From: QNZT01 sp964651755
Lineage (GTDB): Bacteria > Campylobacterota > Campylobacteria > Campylobacterales > QNZT01
Direction: 5' to 3'
Assembly: GCA_964651755.1 (NCBI GenBank)
Contig: CAZYZD010000096.1
Location: 1 to 7,648 of the forward strand
DNA: 7,648 nt
This document shows, piece after piece, positions 1 to 6,153 of the stretch. Positions within the stretch are counted from its first letter, which is position 1. Each line of letters starts with the position of its first letter. The notes under the pieces were generated by a model. It was not told where the DNA came from. It made no database searches and saw only the letters and a program-made list of their open reading frames with translations. The position numbers and the translations under genes were made by a program.

Positions 1-30
1 CTTTGATCATAAAAATCACCATTTTTACAA

Positions 31-52
31 AATAAAAACCCCTGAAACAGGG
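31..52 (-). terminator. Rho-independent terminator, minus strand
   Basis: Read on the minus strand, a perfect 5-bp stem CCCTG/CAGGG with a three-base loop is followed by G and then TTTTTATTTT, a typical intrinsic terminator. It lies about 165 bp beyond the lon stop and probably closes the bamD-lon transcript, or a short separate transcript between lon and this point. The plus-strand reading has no U-tract directly after the stem. Confidence 0.6.
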
Positions 53-179
53 CATCTTAAGTTTTGTTTTATTATTAAGCGAAACTTAGAACTTTTTATA
101 CCGTTTATATAAAAAAACAATATATTTAATACTATCCTATTTTGGATTAAATTTAAATTAAGATTGTGTTTTATCGGTG

Positions 180-208
180 CACTCACCCGTGAACTACACA
201 GGTGAGTG
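180..208 (-). other. Hairpin just after the lon stop codon
   Basis: An 8-bp perfect inverted repeat, CACTCACC (180-187) and GGTGAGTG (201-208), is extended inward past one C/A mismatch by GTG/CAC (189-191 and 197-199), leaving a five-base loop. It begins 9 nt past the lon stop, where a 3' hairpin would sit. No U-tract follows on the minus strand, so it may be an mRNA 3'-end stabiliser or a non-canonical terminator rather than a standard intrinsic one. Confidence 0.45.
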
Positions 209-216
209 TTGCAGTG

Positions 217-2637
217 TTATTTTTCCAGTGCTATTTCCAGCACCTGGTCTATGTGCTTAACTCCGATAATCTCCATCGCATCTTTGACACTTTGCGGTAT
301 ATCTTCGAGATCTTTTTCATAGTTTTTCTGCGGGATGATGGCTGTTTTGATTTTTGCTTTATAGGCAGCGATCAATTTCTCTTTCAATCCGCCTATAGGC
401 AGTACATTTCCGACTAGATCGAGTTCTCCTGTCATAGCAACATCAGGGCGTACTTTGCGTTCGGAGTAGATCGATGCAATCGCTGTTGCCATGGCGATAC
501 CCGCACTTGGTCCATCTTTTTTGGTTGCACCTTCGGGTACATGGATATGCAGGTCGTATCGTTTGTATACTTCGTTGACTTTGGGTTCGATCTCTTCCTC
601 TTTCTCTTTTGCCGTTTTTGGAATGAGTTCCGGGTTGATTTCGAGTTTATGGGTATCGATCAGTACTTTAACAACACTCAGCGCAATTTTGGCAGACTCT
701 TTCATGACATCTCCCAGACTTCCGGTAAGCTGGAGCGCTCCTTTGCCTTCGATTTTGATCGCTTCGAGTTTGAGTACATCTCCGCCTACTGCTGTCCATG
801 CCAGACCGTTTACCACACCTACTGAACCTTCGGAAGGAACTGCTTCGATGGCAAATACCTCTTTTTCGAGATATTTATGCAGGTTTTTGACTGTGACGCT
901 TATTTTGGTGTTCTCTTCGTTTTCGAGTATCTCTTTGGCTGCTTTACGCAGTATCTGTGCGATACGACGTCTCAGATTCCGGACACCTGCTTCTCTGGTA
1001 TAGTTGGAGATGACAAGTTCAAGAGCACCTTTTGAGATGTTGAACTCCGATGCTTTGAGACCGTGTTTTTTCAGCTCCTGCGGTATGAGGTACTTTTTGG
1101 CGATCTCATATTTTTCATCCGGGGTGTAGGAACTGAGGAAGATAAATTCCATCCTGTCACGGAGCGGGGCAGGGATATAGCCTATCTCATTTGCAGTGGC
1201 GATAAAAATCACCTTGCTCAAGTCTATATTGAAATTGAGATAATAATCTCTAAATGCCGAGTTTTGTTCCGGGTCGAGAATTTCCAGCAGTACAGCGGTC
1301 GGATCACCTCTGTGGCTTCTGGCAACTTTGTCGATCTCATCGAGGACGATGACAGGATCCATCTCTTTGGCTTCGATCAATCCCTGAACGATACGTCCCG
1401 GCATTGCTCCGATATAGGTTCTTCTGTGTCCTCTGAGTTCATTGACATCTTCCAGACCGCCCAGTGCGATACGGATCAGTTTACGTTTGAGTGCCTTTGC
1501 GATGGAGTTTGCCAGTGAAGTTTTACCGACACCCGGAGGTCCTGCAAAACAGATAATCTCACCTTTGACATCTTTCTCTTTGATACCGCGTTTTTCTTTT
1601 AACTCTTTGACCGCAAAATACTCCTCTATACGCTCTTTTGCTTTTGTCAGTGAGTAGTGGTCTTTGTCAAGCTGTTTTTTGACTTCATGAATATCGAGCT
1701 TCTTTTTGGAATATTTACCAAAAGGTATTTCCAAAACCCAGTCCAGATAGCCCTGAATGAGGTTTGCATCGGCAGAGTCGGGATGCATTCGGGCATATCT
1801 GTCGATCTGTTTGGAGATCTCTTTGTAGGCATCCTTGCTCATATATTTCTTTTTGGATTCCAGCTTTTTGCGGTACTCTTCGATCTCCTCTTCGCGCTGG
1901 GTATCGGCACCAAGTTCCTGCTGAATCTGTTTGAGCTGTTCTTTGAGAAAATACTCTTTGTTGACTTGTTCGATACGTGAATGTACTTTTGATTTGATCT
2001 CTTTTTGCAGTTTACTTGCTTTGATCTCTTCTGTGATGTATTCGATCAGGATAAAGAGACGCTCTTCCAGATTTGTTTCTACAAAGAGTTTGTATGCCTG
2101 CTCTTTTTTGAGTTTCAGCGTACTGGCGACAAGATCTATAATACGGTTTGGTTCATGATTTTCGTCGATTGTTTTTAAAAGATCAGGGGCAAAAAGGTCA
2201 CTGGTAGTCGCCAGAGTACGTATCTTTTCGCGTAATATTTCCAGTGTTGCATTGACTTTGAGTTCGTCATAGGGTTGCAGTTTCAGGGTATCGACGATAG
2301 CTGTCATCGGATTGTAACTGACAGGTTCGAGAATACGTCCTTTTTCCAATCCCTGAAAAAGAATTTTGATACGTCCGTCAGGAAGTGTGACTTTACGCAT
2401 AATGGTACCGATAACACCGGCATCGTAAATGTCGTCAAATTCTCTTTCCCCTTCATGCCGGGGTTTCGAAGGTACGATCATCACCAGTGAATTACTCTCC
2501 AGTGCCATCGTTGCGGCATCGATATTTTGCTGTTCTGTCAAAAAGACAGGGGATATCATGAAAGGGTAGAGAAAAAACTCATCTTCCACGATAATGGGAA
2601 GTTTTTGCGGAAAATCTCCATAATGGCTTAATTGCAT
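217..2637 (-). CDS. lon: ATP-dependent serine protease Lon (LonA type)
   Basis: Cytoplasmic ATP-dependent protease that unfolds and degrades damaged and regulatory proteins. All LonA parts are visible in 806 residues: an N-terminal substrate domain with a coiled-coil region (about 1-300), an AAA+ module with Walker A GPPGVGKT (366-373), Walker B VIVLDEID (429-436), sensor-1 Asn483, a likely arginine finger in PLRDRMEFI (Arg495) and sensor-2 Arg553 in GVRNLRR, then the protease domain with catalytic Ser711 (KDGPSAG) and Lys754 (GGLKEKL). The Ser-Lys spacing of 43 matches E. coli Lon. The start is supported by AAGGAGA at 2646-2652, 8 nt upstream. It lies 18 bp downstream of the bamD-like gene and is probably co-transcribed with it. 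Unusual: about 21 extra, mostly charged residues (about 670-690) in the protease domain relative to E. coli Lon as I remember it. No frameshift or missing key residue is seen. Confidence 0.98.
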   Translation of the reverse strand: MQLSHYGDFPQKLPIIVEDEFFLYPFMISPVFLTEQQNIDAATMALESNSLVMIVPSKPRHEGEREFDDIYDAGVIGTIMRKVTLPDGRIKILFQGLEKGRILEPVSYNPMTAIVDTLKLQPYDELKVNATLEILREKIRTLATTSDLFAPDLLKTIDENHEPNRIIDLVASTLKLKKEQAYKLFVETNLEERLFILIEYITEEIKASKLQKEIKSKVHSRIEQVNKEYFLKEQLKQIQQELGADTQREEEIEEYRKKLESKKKYMSKDAYKEISKQIDRYARMHPDSADANLIQGYLDWVLEIPFGKYSKKKLDIHEVKKQLDKDHYSLTKAKERIEEYFAVKELKEKRGIKEKDVKGEIICFAGPPGVGKTSLANSIAKALKRKLIRIALGGLEDVNELRGHRRTYIGAMPGRIVQGLIEAKEMDPVIVLDEIDKVARSHRGDPTAVLLEILDPEQNSAFRDYYLNFNIDLSKVIFIATANEIGYIPAPLRDRMEFIFLSSYTPDEKYEIAKKYLIPQELKKHGLKASEFNISKGALELVISNYTREAGVRNLRRRIAQILRKAAKEILENEENTKISVTVKNLHKYLEKEVFAIEAVPSEGSVGVVNGLAWTAVGGDVLKLEAIKIEGKGALQLTGSLGDVMKESAKIALSVVKVLIDTHKLEINPELIPKTAKEKEEEIEPKVNEVYKRYDLHIHVPEGATKKDGPSAGIAMATAIASIYSERKVRPDVAMTGELDLVGNVLPIGGLKEKLIAAYKAKIKTAIIPQKNYEKDLEDIPQSVKDAMEIIGVKHIDQVLEIALEK

Positions 2638-2655
2638 TTTCCAAATCTCCTTAAT

Positions 2656-3303
2656 TTAGGGTAATATTTTTTGAAACAGCGAACTGTTTTGTGTATCTAT
2701 GGGTGTCTCTTTTAACCAGGATTTATCGATTTTTTCCTGATAATAGGCAGCGGCTTTGTCTCGCCCCAGACGTTTGTATAAAGAGACAATCTCTTTGTTG
2801 AGTATAAGTTCCGTCAAATAGAGTTTGGTCAATATCGTATCCACCATCGGGTTGTAAAGAGAGTTTGGAAACTTCTCTTTATAGAGGTTGGCTTCACTGA
2901 TGGTATCCAAAAGCAGCTTCTGGTTACGCTTGGGATGCTTAAATTCGGAGAAACGCGATTTAATTTTTAAATATTTGAGATATTCAATATTTTTACTCGA
3001 AGCAAAACGTTTGATGTAATTATCGAGATAAAAGTTTGCCATCAGGTATTCATCCTCTTCATGATGTGCATGATAGAGTATCATCATAGCTTCTTTCAGC
3101 AGAGGCGATGCGACATGCTCACTTGCAAGTGAAGTATAGGCGTCATCCGCTTTGTCCAGGTTGCCCGCGGCAATCTTTTGAATAATCTCTTTATACCAGT
3201 ATGCAGCCGGCTTGTTATATGTCTCATTCTGTGTCGTTTTGGAAGCGCAGCCGTTTATAAGAAAAAGCAACAGGCTCAAAGTAGCAATGTATTTAATCAT
3301 CAT
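2656..3303 (-). CDS. bamD: Outer-membrane assembly lipoprotein, BamD/ComL-like
   Basis: Probable BamD, the periplasm-facing lipoprotein of the Bam complex that inserts beta-barrel proteins into the outer membrane. From the ATG at 3303 it has 215 residues. A type II signal peptide (short n-region MMIK, then a hydrophobic stretch) ends in a lipobox I-N-G-C with the lipidated Cys19; the next residue is Ala, compatible with outer-membrane sorting. The mature part is helical with TPR-like segments, such as residues about 70-100 (YLMANFYLDNYIKRF) and about 130-150 (KEKFPNSLY), the latter resembling the YPNSQY turn of E. coli BamD. It is somewhat shorter than E. coli BamD. A TTG at 3306 could extend it by one codon, but AAGAGGAG at 3311-3318 fits the ATG at 3303 better (7-nt gap). 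It is upstream of lon in one operon and divergent from fliW. Family assignment rests on lipobox, length, TPR pattern and context rather than a diagnostic motif. Confidence 0.85.
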   Translation of the reverse strand: MMIKYIATLSLLLFLINGCASKTTQNETYNKPAAYWYKEIIQKIAAGNLDKADDAYTSLASEHVASPLLKEAMMILYHAHHEEDEYLMANFYLDNYIKRFASSKNIEYLKYLKIKSRFSEFKHPKRNQKLLLDTISEANLYKEKFPNSLYNPMVDTILTKLYLTELILNKEIVSLYKRLGRDKAAAYYQEKIDKSWLKETPIDTQNSSLFQKILP

Positions 3304-3310
3304 CAATTTT

Positions 3311-3318
3311 CTCCTCTT
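3311..3318 (-). promoter_or_regulatory. Ribosome binding site of the bamD-like gene
   Basis: Minus-strand AAGAGGAG lies 7 nt before the ATG at 3303 and 10 nt before the next ATG at 3300, but only 4 nt from the TTG at 3306. It therefore favours the ATG at 3303 as the start. Confidence 0.75.
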
Positions 3319-3328
3319 AAAAGAAATA

Positions 3329-3334
3329 ATTTTA
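3329..3334 (-). promoter_or_regulatory. Candidate -10 box for bamD-lon
   Basis: TAAAAT on the minus strand, preceded by an AT-rich stretch with no clear -35 box, as is common in Campylobacterota sigma-70 promoters. Initiation near 3322 would give a short leader of about 19 nt containing the ribosome binding site. This is a pattern match in AT-rich DNA only. Confidence 0.35.
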
Positions 3335-3372
3335 CCTGAATCTATGTTACTTTTCTCTAAAATAACCGATAT

Positions 3373-3446
3373 TAAGAGATAATAACTATTCTGGTGATCG
3401 CTCTGCTTGTAGTAGACGGACTCAATATACTTATATAAGAGATTAT
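3373..3446 (+). repeat. Two direct repeats TAAGAGATnAT in the bamD/fliW intergenic region
   Basis: TAAGAGATAAT (3373-3383) and TAAGAGATTAT (3436-3446) match at 10 of 11 bases and are offset by 63 bp, about six helical turns. The second copy lies just upstream of the candidate fliW -10 box. They could be operator half-sites shared by the divergent promoters, but chance similarity in AT-rich DNA cannot be excluded. Confidence 0.3.
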
Positions 3447-3456
3447 CAATTATACT
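3428..3456 (+). promoter_or_regulatory. Candidate sigma-70 promoter of fliW-proC
   Basis: TATACT (3451-3456) is a good -10 box; the hexamer 17 bp upstream, TACTTA (3428-3433), is a poor -35. Transcription would begin near 3463, giving a leader of about 30 nt before the fliW ATG at 3493. Confidence 0.45.
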
Positions 3457-3481
3457 CTAATTCATCATCATATGGTTAACA

Positions 3482-3487
3482 AAAGGA
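3482..3487 (+). promoter_or_regulatory. Ribosome binding site deciding the fliW start
   Basis: AAAGGA lies 5 nt before the ATG at 3493 and is downstream of the earlier in-frame ATG at 3472. This argues that the seven extra N-terminal codons from 3472 are not translated. Confidence 0.8.
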
Positions 3488-3492
3488 TAATA

Positions 3493-3864
3493 ATGGAACT
3501 TCAAGTGGCATCTCCCATTATGGGATTTGAAAATATCAGGGAATACACCCTCACACAGATAGATGATTTTTTCTATACACTCGAAAAGGGGGATATCGCA
3601 TTTACGCTGATTGATCCTTCCAAAATACGGGATTATCAGATAGAGATACCTCCCTTTTATGCGGAAAAACTACAGCTGGATAAAACAGACACGGTAAAAA
3701 TGCTGGCAATTGTGGTACTGCAAAATCCTATCGAAGCGTCTGTAATTAATTTTCTTGCACCTGTAGTGGTGAATGAGAGCAAAAAATTACTGGCTCAAGT
3801 AGCGCTTGATGAAGAGAAATATCCGCATTATCTGCTTGCAGAAAAGATAGGGAGGTACCTCTAA
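3493..3864 (+). CDS. fliW: Flagellar assembly factor FliW
   Basis: FliW is a small cytoplasmic protein that binds flagellin and the translational repressor CsrA, coupling flagellin level to flagellin mRNA translation and protecting flagellin before export. The 123-residue product has the family's usual length and marks: an N-terminal SPIMGFE (7-13), matching the PxxGFE start of FliW proteins, a central acidic segment ending in the IEIPPFY block (about 50-56), and the conserved NFLAPVVVN block (86-94). An upstream in-frame ATG at 3472 would add seven residues, but the ribosome binding site at 3482-3487 and family length favour 3493. Its stop TAA overlaps the proC ATG (TAATG), so the two are likely translationally coupled. 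It is divergent from bamD-lon, an arrangement I recall from Campylobacter. No csrA or flagellin gene is in the window. Confidence 0.95.
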   Translation: MELQVASPIMGFENIREYTLTQIDDFFYTLEKGDIAFTLIDPSKIRDYQIEIPPFYAEKLQLDKTDTVKMLAIVVLQNPIEASVINFLAPVVVNESKKLLAQVALDEEKYPHYLLAEKIGRYL

Positions 3865-4637
3865 TGCAACCATCTTTGACGATTATCGGCAGCGGGAATA
3901 TGGCATATGCAATACTCAGAGGTGTCGTAGGAAAATATAGTGTAGAAGTCGTTGCCAGAGACGCATCCAGACTTGATCAGCTTCGGCAGGAGTTTGGTGA
4001 CCAGATTGCAACAGAGTTGCTTGGTGAAGGTTTTGAGATAACAGATAAAAATCTTCTTCTGTGTGTCAAGCCGCATGCTTTGCAAAGTGTTGCAAAGATG
4101 TTTCGGGGTGAAGCGAATGCGCTTCTTTCTGTACTTGCCGGAGTGAAACTCGAAACATTGAAGAGCGTGATAAAAGCACGCTATACTGTCCGAACCATGC
4201 CCAATCTTGCCGCACGTTTCGGTAAATCGATGACGACGCTGTGCGGGGATGAAGCTTTTCGCAAAGAGGCGATTGATATCTGCAACTGTTTTGGAAGTGC
4301 ATTATGGGTCGGCAGTGAAAAAGAGATTGATATCGCTACGGCGATAGCAGGAAGCGGACCTGCCTATCTGGCTTTGATTGCAGAAGCATTGGCGGACGGG
4401 GGTGTACATGAAGGGCTAAAACGTGAAGATGCGGTTACCCTTGTGAGGGGTCTTTTTGACGGTTTTGCACCATTGCTGAATGAAGTACATCCGGCGCTTT
4501 TGAAAGATGCGGTGATGAGTCCCGGCGGAACGACTGCGGCAGGTTATGCGGCGCTGGAAAAAGGAAGTGTCAGAGACAGCTGTATTAAAGCGGTGGGAGC
4601 GGCTTACCAAAGGGCGGTAGCATTGGGTAAAAAATAG
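3864..4637 (+). CDS. proC: Pyrroline-5-carboxylate reductase
   Basis: Catalyses the last step of proline synthesis, NAD(P)H-dependent reduction of 1-pyrroline-5-carboxylate to L-proline, in the cytoplasm. The 257-residue protein starts with a Rossmann fold, motif GSGNMA (9-14), followed by CVKPHAL (67-73) and TMPNLAARFGKS (111-122). The C-terminal dimerisation/catalytic domain has GSGPAY (163-168) and the P5CR signature beginning SPGGTTAAG (219-227) and continuing to about residue 244. Length is slightly below the usual 265-275, with no missing motif. The ribosome binding site GGGAGG (3850-3855) lies inside the end of fliW, 8 nt before the ATG; the ATG shares its A with the fliW stop. The function is unrelated to flagella, so pairing with fliW is probably a transcriptional convenience. 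A strong hairpin follows 1 nt after the stop. Confidence 0.97.
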   Translation: MQPSLTIIGSGNMAYAILRGVVGKYSVEVVARDASRLDQLRQEFGDQIATELLGEGFEITDKNLLLCVKPHALQSVAKMFRGEANALLSVLAGVKLETLKSVIKARYTVRTMPNLAARFGKSMTTLCGDEAFRKEAIDICNCFGSALWVGSEKEIDIATAIAGSGPAYLALIAEALADGGVHEGLKREDAVTLVRGLFDGFAPLLNEVHPALLKDAVMSPGGTTAAGYAALEKGSVRDSCIKAVGAAYQRAVALGKK

Positions 4638-4638
4638 C

Positions 4639-4681
4639 AGAGCAGGAAGAGACGGGTATAAAAACTCTCTCTTCCTGCTTT
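4639..4681. terminator. Strong hairpin terminator between convergent operons
   Basis: A perfect 12-bp inverted repeat, AGCAGGAAGAGA (4641-4652) and TCTCTTCCTGCT (4668-4679), is extended outward by G-T and A-T pairs, with a 15-base loop. On the minus strand the stem is followed 4 nt later by TTTTTT, a usable intrinsic terminator for the argJ-YdcH group. On the plus strand only TTT follows, so proC termination there is weaker but likely. It sits between the proC stop (4637) and the stop of the opposing small gene (4698). Confidence 0.8.
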
Positions 4682-4697
4682 CAGGATATGTTATGGA

Positions 4698-4925
4698 TTA
4701 AAGATTGTGCTCTTTTTTATATTCAAGAATCATCGCATAGGCTTCATCTTTGAGTTTTAACTTCTCTTTTTTCATTTTTTCGAGTTCAAGATCCTCCATA
4801 TGCTCTCTGCCTTCTTCTACTTCTCTGATTTTGTCATCAAGCTCATTGTGCTTTTCGAAAATTTTGGCAAAGTGCGCATTCTCAGTTTTTAATTTTGATA
4901 TTATGTCTCTGTACTCATGTAACAT
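4698..4925 (-). CDS. DUF465 / YdcH-family small helical protein
   Basis: A 75-residue, highly charged protein of unknown function. It matches the DUF465 (YdcH) pattern as I know it: FEKHNELDDKI (23-33), an EEG turn (37-39), then a basic helix with LKLKD (56-60) and the end EAYAMIL. The whole sequence is probably two antiparallel helices or a coiled coil, without signal peptide or membrane segment. GAGGAG at 4931-4936 lies 5 nt before the ATG, a convincing start. It is 40 bp downstream of argJ and may share its transcript; TAAGAT at 4956-4961 could be a weak own promoter. Its role cannot be told from context. Confidence 0.85.
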   Translation of the reverse strand: MLHEYRDIISKLKTENAHFAKIFEKHNELDDKIREVEEGREHMEDLELEKMKKEKLKLKDEAYAMILEYKKEHNL

Positions 4926-4965
4926 GAATTCTCCTCAGTATATTTTTACACCTTTATCTTAACAT

Positions 4966-6153
4966 TTATGTTCTGTAATCAGCATTAATTTTAACATAAT
5001 CATAACTAAGATCACAGCCGTAACTGGTATGGTGTGCAGATCCCAGACCTATGTCACAGGATATTTTGAAGCTTTTTTGTTTCATGATCTTAAAAGCTTT
5101 CTCTTCACGCTCTTTGTCCAGTACCGGGTACTCTCTGGAGTATATAATCAAGTCATCATATTTGATAGTGAGGCTCTCTTCGTCACACTCTATGCCGCTT
5201 GCCCCTATAGTAGAAGCGATACGTCCCCAGTTGGGATCTTCACCAAAAAGGGCGGTTTTAACCAGAAGAGAGTTGCTTAATGCTTTGGAAGCTTTGACGG
5301 CATCCTCTTTGGTTTTTGCATTTTTGACTTCAAAGGCAACAACTTTACTCGATCCTTCTCCATCTTCAAGAATCATCATCGCCAGTTGATGGGTAAGCAT
5401 ATTGAGTGCGTGTGCAAATGCTTCTTTTTCATAGTTGCCGCTTGTATGGTTTGTCAGCAGCATCACAGTATCGTTGGTAGAAGTGTCCCCGTCCACACTG
5501 ATAGTGTTAAATGATTGATCCACACTCTCTTTGAGGAGTGCATCCATCTCCTCTTTCGGAACAGCAGCATCGGTAACGATAAAACAGAGCATTGTTGCCA
5601 TGGCAGGGTTGATCATGCCTGCGCCTTTGCAGATAGCTGCAATATGAAAACTCTCCCCGTTTTCCAGTCTGACTTCAAAAGCAAGCTCTTTTTTGAAACT
5701 GTCTGTGGTCATGATCGCCTGTGCCGTGGCATCCGAATTTTTTGCATGAAAGTCAAATTTCTCAAAAGCAGAGACAATCTTTTCAACAGGAAGTGGGTAG
5801 CCGATCACACCTGTAGAACTCATAAGAGGATTTTTTGCCGATACCTCTTTGGGAATCTGAGAAAGTATAGTATCGATATCTGCGATACCGCGCGCGCCTG
5901 TCATAGCGTTGGCATTTTTGGCATTGATCAGGATGAAATTGGTCTGAAATCCCTTGTCATAACGCTGATAGTGTTTAATCGGTGCTGCCTGGAATCTGTT
6001 GGTTGTAAATACAGAAGCAATATCGCACGGGGTATCGCTACGGATAAATGCGACATCAGGTTGCGTGCCGTCACGAAGTCCTGCATTGACTCCGTCGCAG
6101 TAAAAGCCTTCTACTGTAGCCAAACCGCCTTTTAGCGGAAAAATATCAAACAT
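4966..6153 (-). CDS. argJ: Glutamate N-acetyltransferase / ornithine acetyltransferase ArgJ
   Basis: ArgJ transfers the acetyl group from N2-acetylornithine to glutamate, releasing ornithine and renewing N-acetylglutamate in the cyclic arginine pathway; some members also use acetyl-CoA. The 395-residue sequence is full length and has the self-cleavage site in KGAGMINPAMATML (176-189): cleavage before Thr187 frees the nucleophile and splits the precursor into alpha and beta chains. Other family marks are the oxyanion-hole STG (113-115), DGDTSTNDT (221-229), LFGEDPNWGRI (302-312) and the C-terminal INADYRT (389-395). AAAGGAG at 6162-6168 is 8 nt before the ATG. The ATG overlaps the stop of the potassium channel gene by one base (TAATG), so translation is probably coupled. 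Whether it is mono- or bifunctional cannot be read here; a separate argA-type acetyltransferase would be needed in the former case. Confidence 0.97.
   Translation of the reverse strand: MFDIFPLKGGLATVEGFYCDGVNAGLRDGTQPDVAFIRSDTPCDIASVFTTNRFQAAPIKHYQRYDKGFQTNFILINAKNANAMTGARGIADIDTILSQIPKEVSAKNPLMSSTGVIGYPLPVEKIVSAFEKFDFHAKNSDATAQAIMTTDSFKKELAFEVRLENGESFHIAAICKGAGMINPAMATMLCFIVTDAAVPKEEMDALLKESVDQSFNTISVDGDTSTNDTVMLLTNHTSGNYEKEAFAHALNMLTHQLAMMILEDGEGSSKVVAFEVKNAKTKEDAVKASKALSNSLLVKTALFGEDPNWGRIASTIGASGIECDEESLTIKYDDLIIYSREYPVLDKEREEKAFKIMKQKSFKISCDIGLGSAHHTSYGCDLSYDYVKINADYRT

Noticed and set aside
1..22. A minus-strand ATG at 22 (and another at 10) that could start a gene running out of the window to the left
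   Set aside because: Only three to seven codons are visible, and the ATG at 22 lacks a properly spaced ribosome binding site, so a gene cannot be supported.
491..1003. Plus-strand open frame of 170 codons inside lon, and similar ones at 1063-1518 and 541-825
   Set aside because: They are antisense to the fully supported lon gene, show low-complexity Ser/Leu/Phe-rich translations, and match no family I recognise.
3472..3492. Upstream ATG at 3472 as the fliW start
   Set aside because: The ribosome binding site AAAGGA lies after it and fits the ATG at 3493; the extra residues MVNKRII are absent from FliW proteins as I know them.
3861..4610. Minus-strand open frames at 3861-4085, 4066-4302 and 4416-4610 within proC
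   Set aside because: The plus strand carries a complete proC with the Rossmann motif and the P5CR signature; the antisense frames resemble no protein family I know.
4937..4942. TATACT on the minus strand before the DUF465 gene as a -10 box
   Set aside because: It abuts the ribosome binding site, so transcription would begin inside or after it, leaving no usable leader.
5515..6135. Plus-strand open frame of 206 codons antisense to argJ
   Set aside because: The opposite strand encodes a complete ArgJ with all motifs; the antisense product is Cys/His-rich without family features and looks like a shadow.
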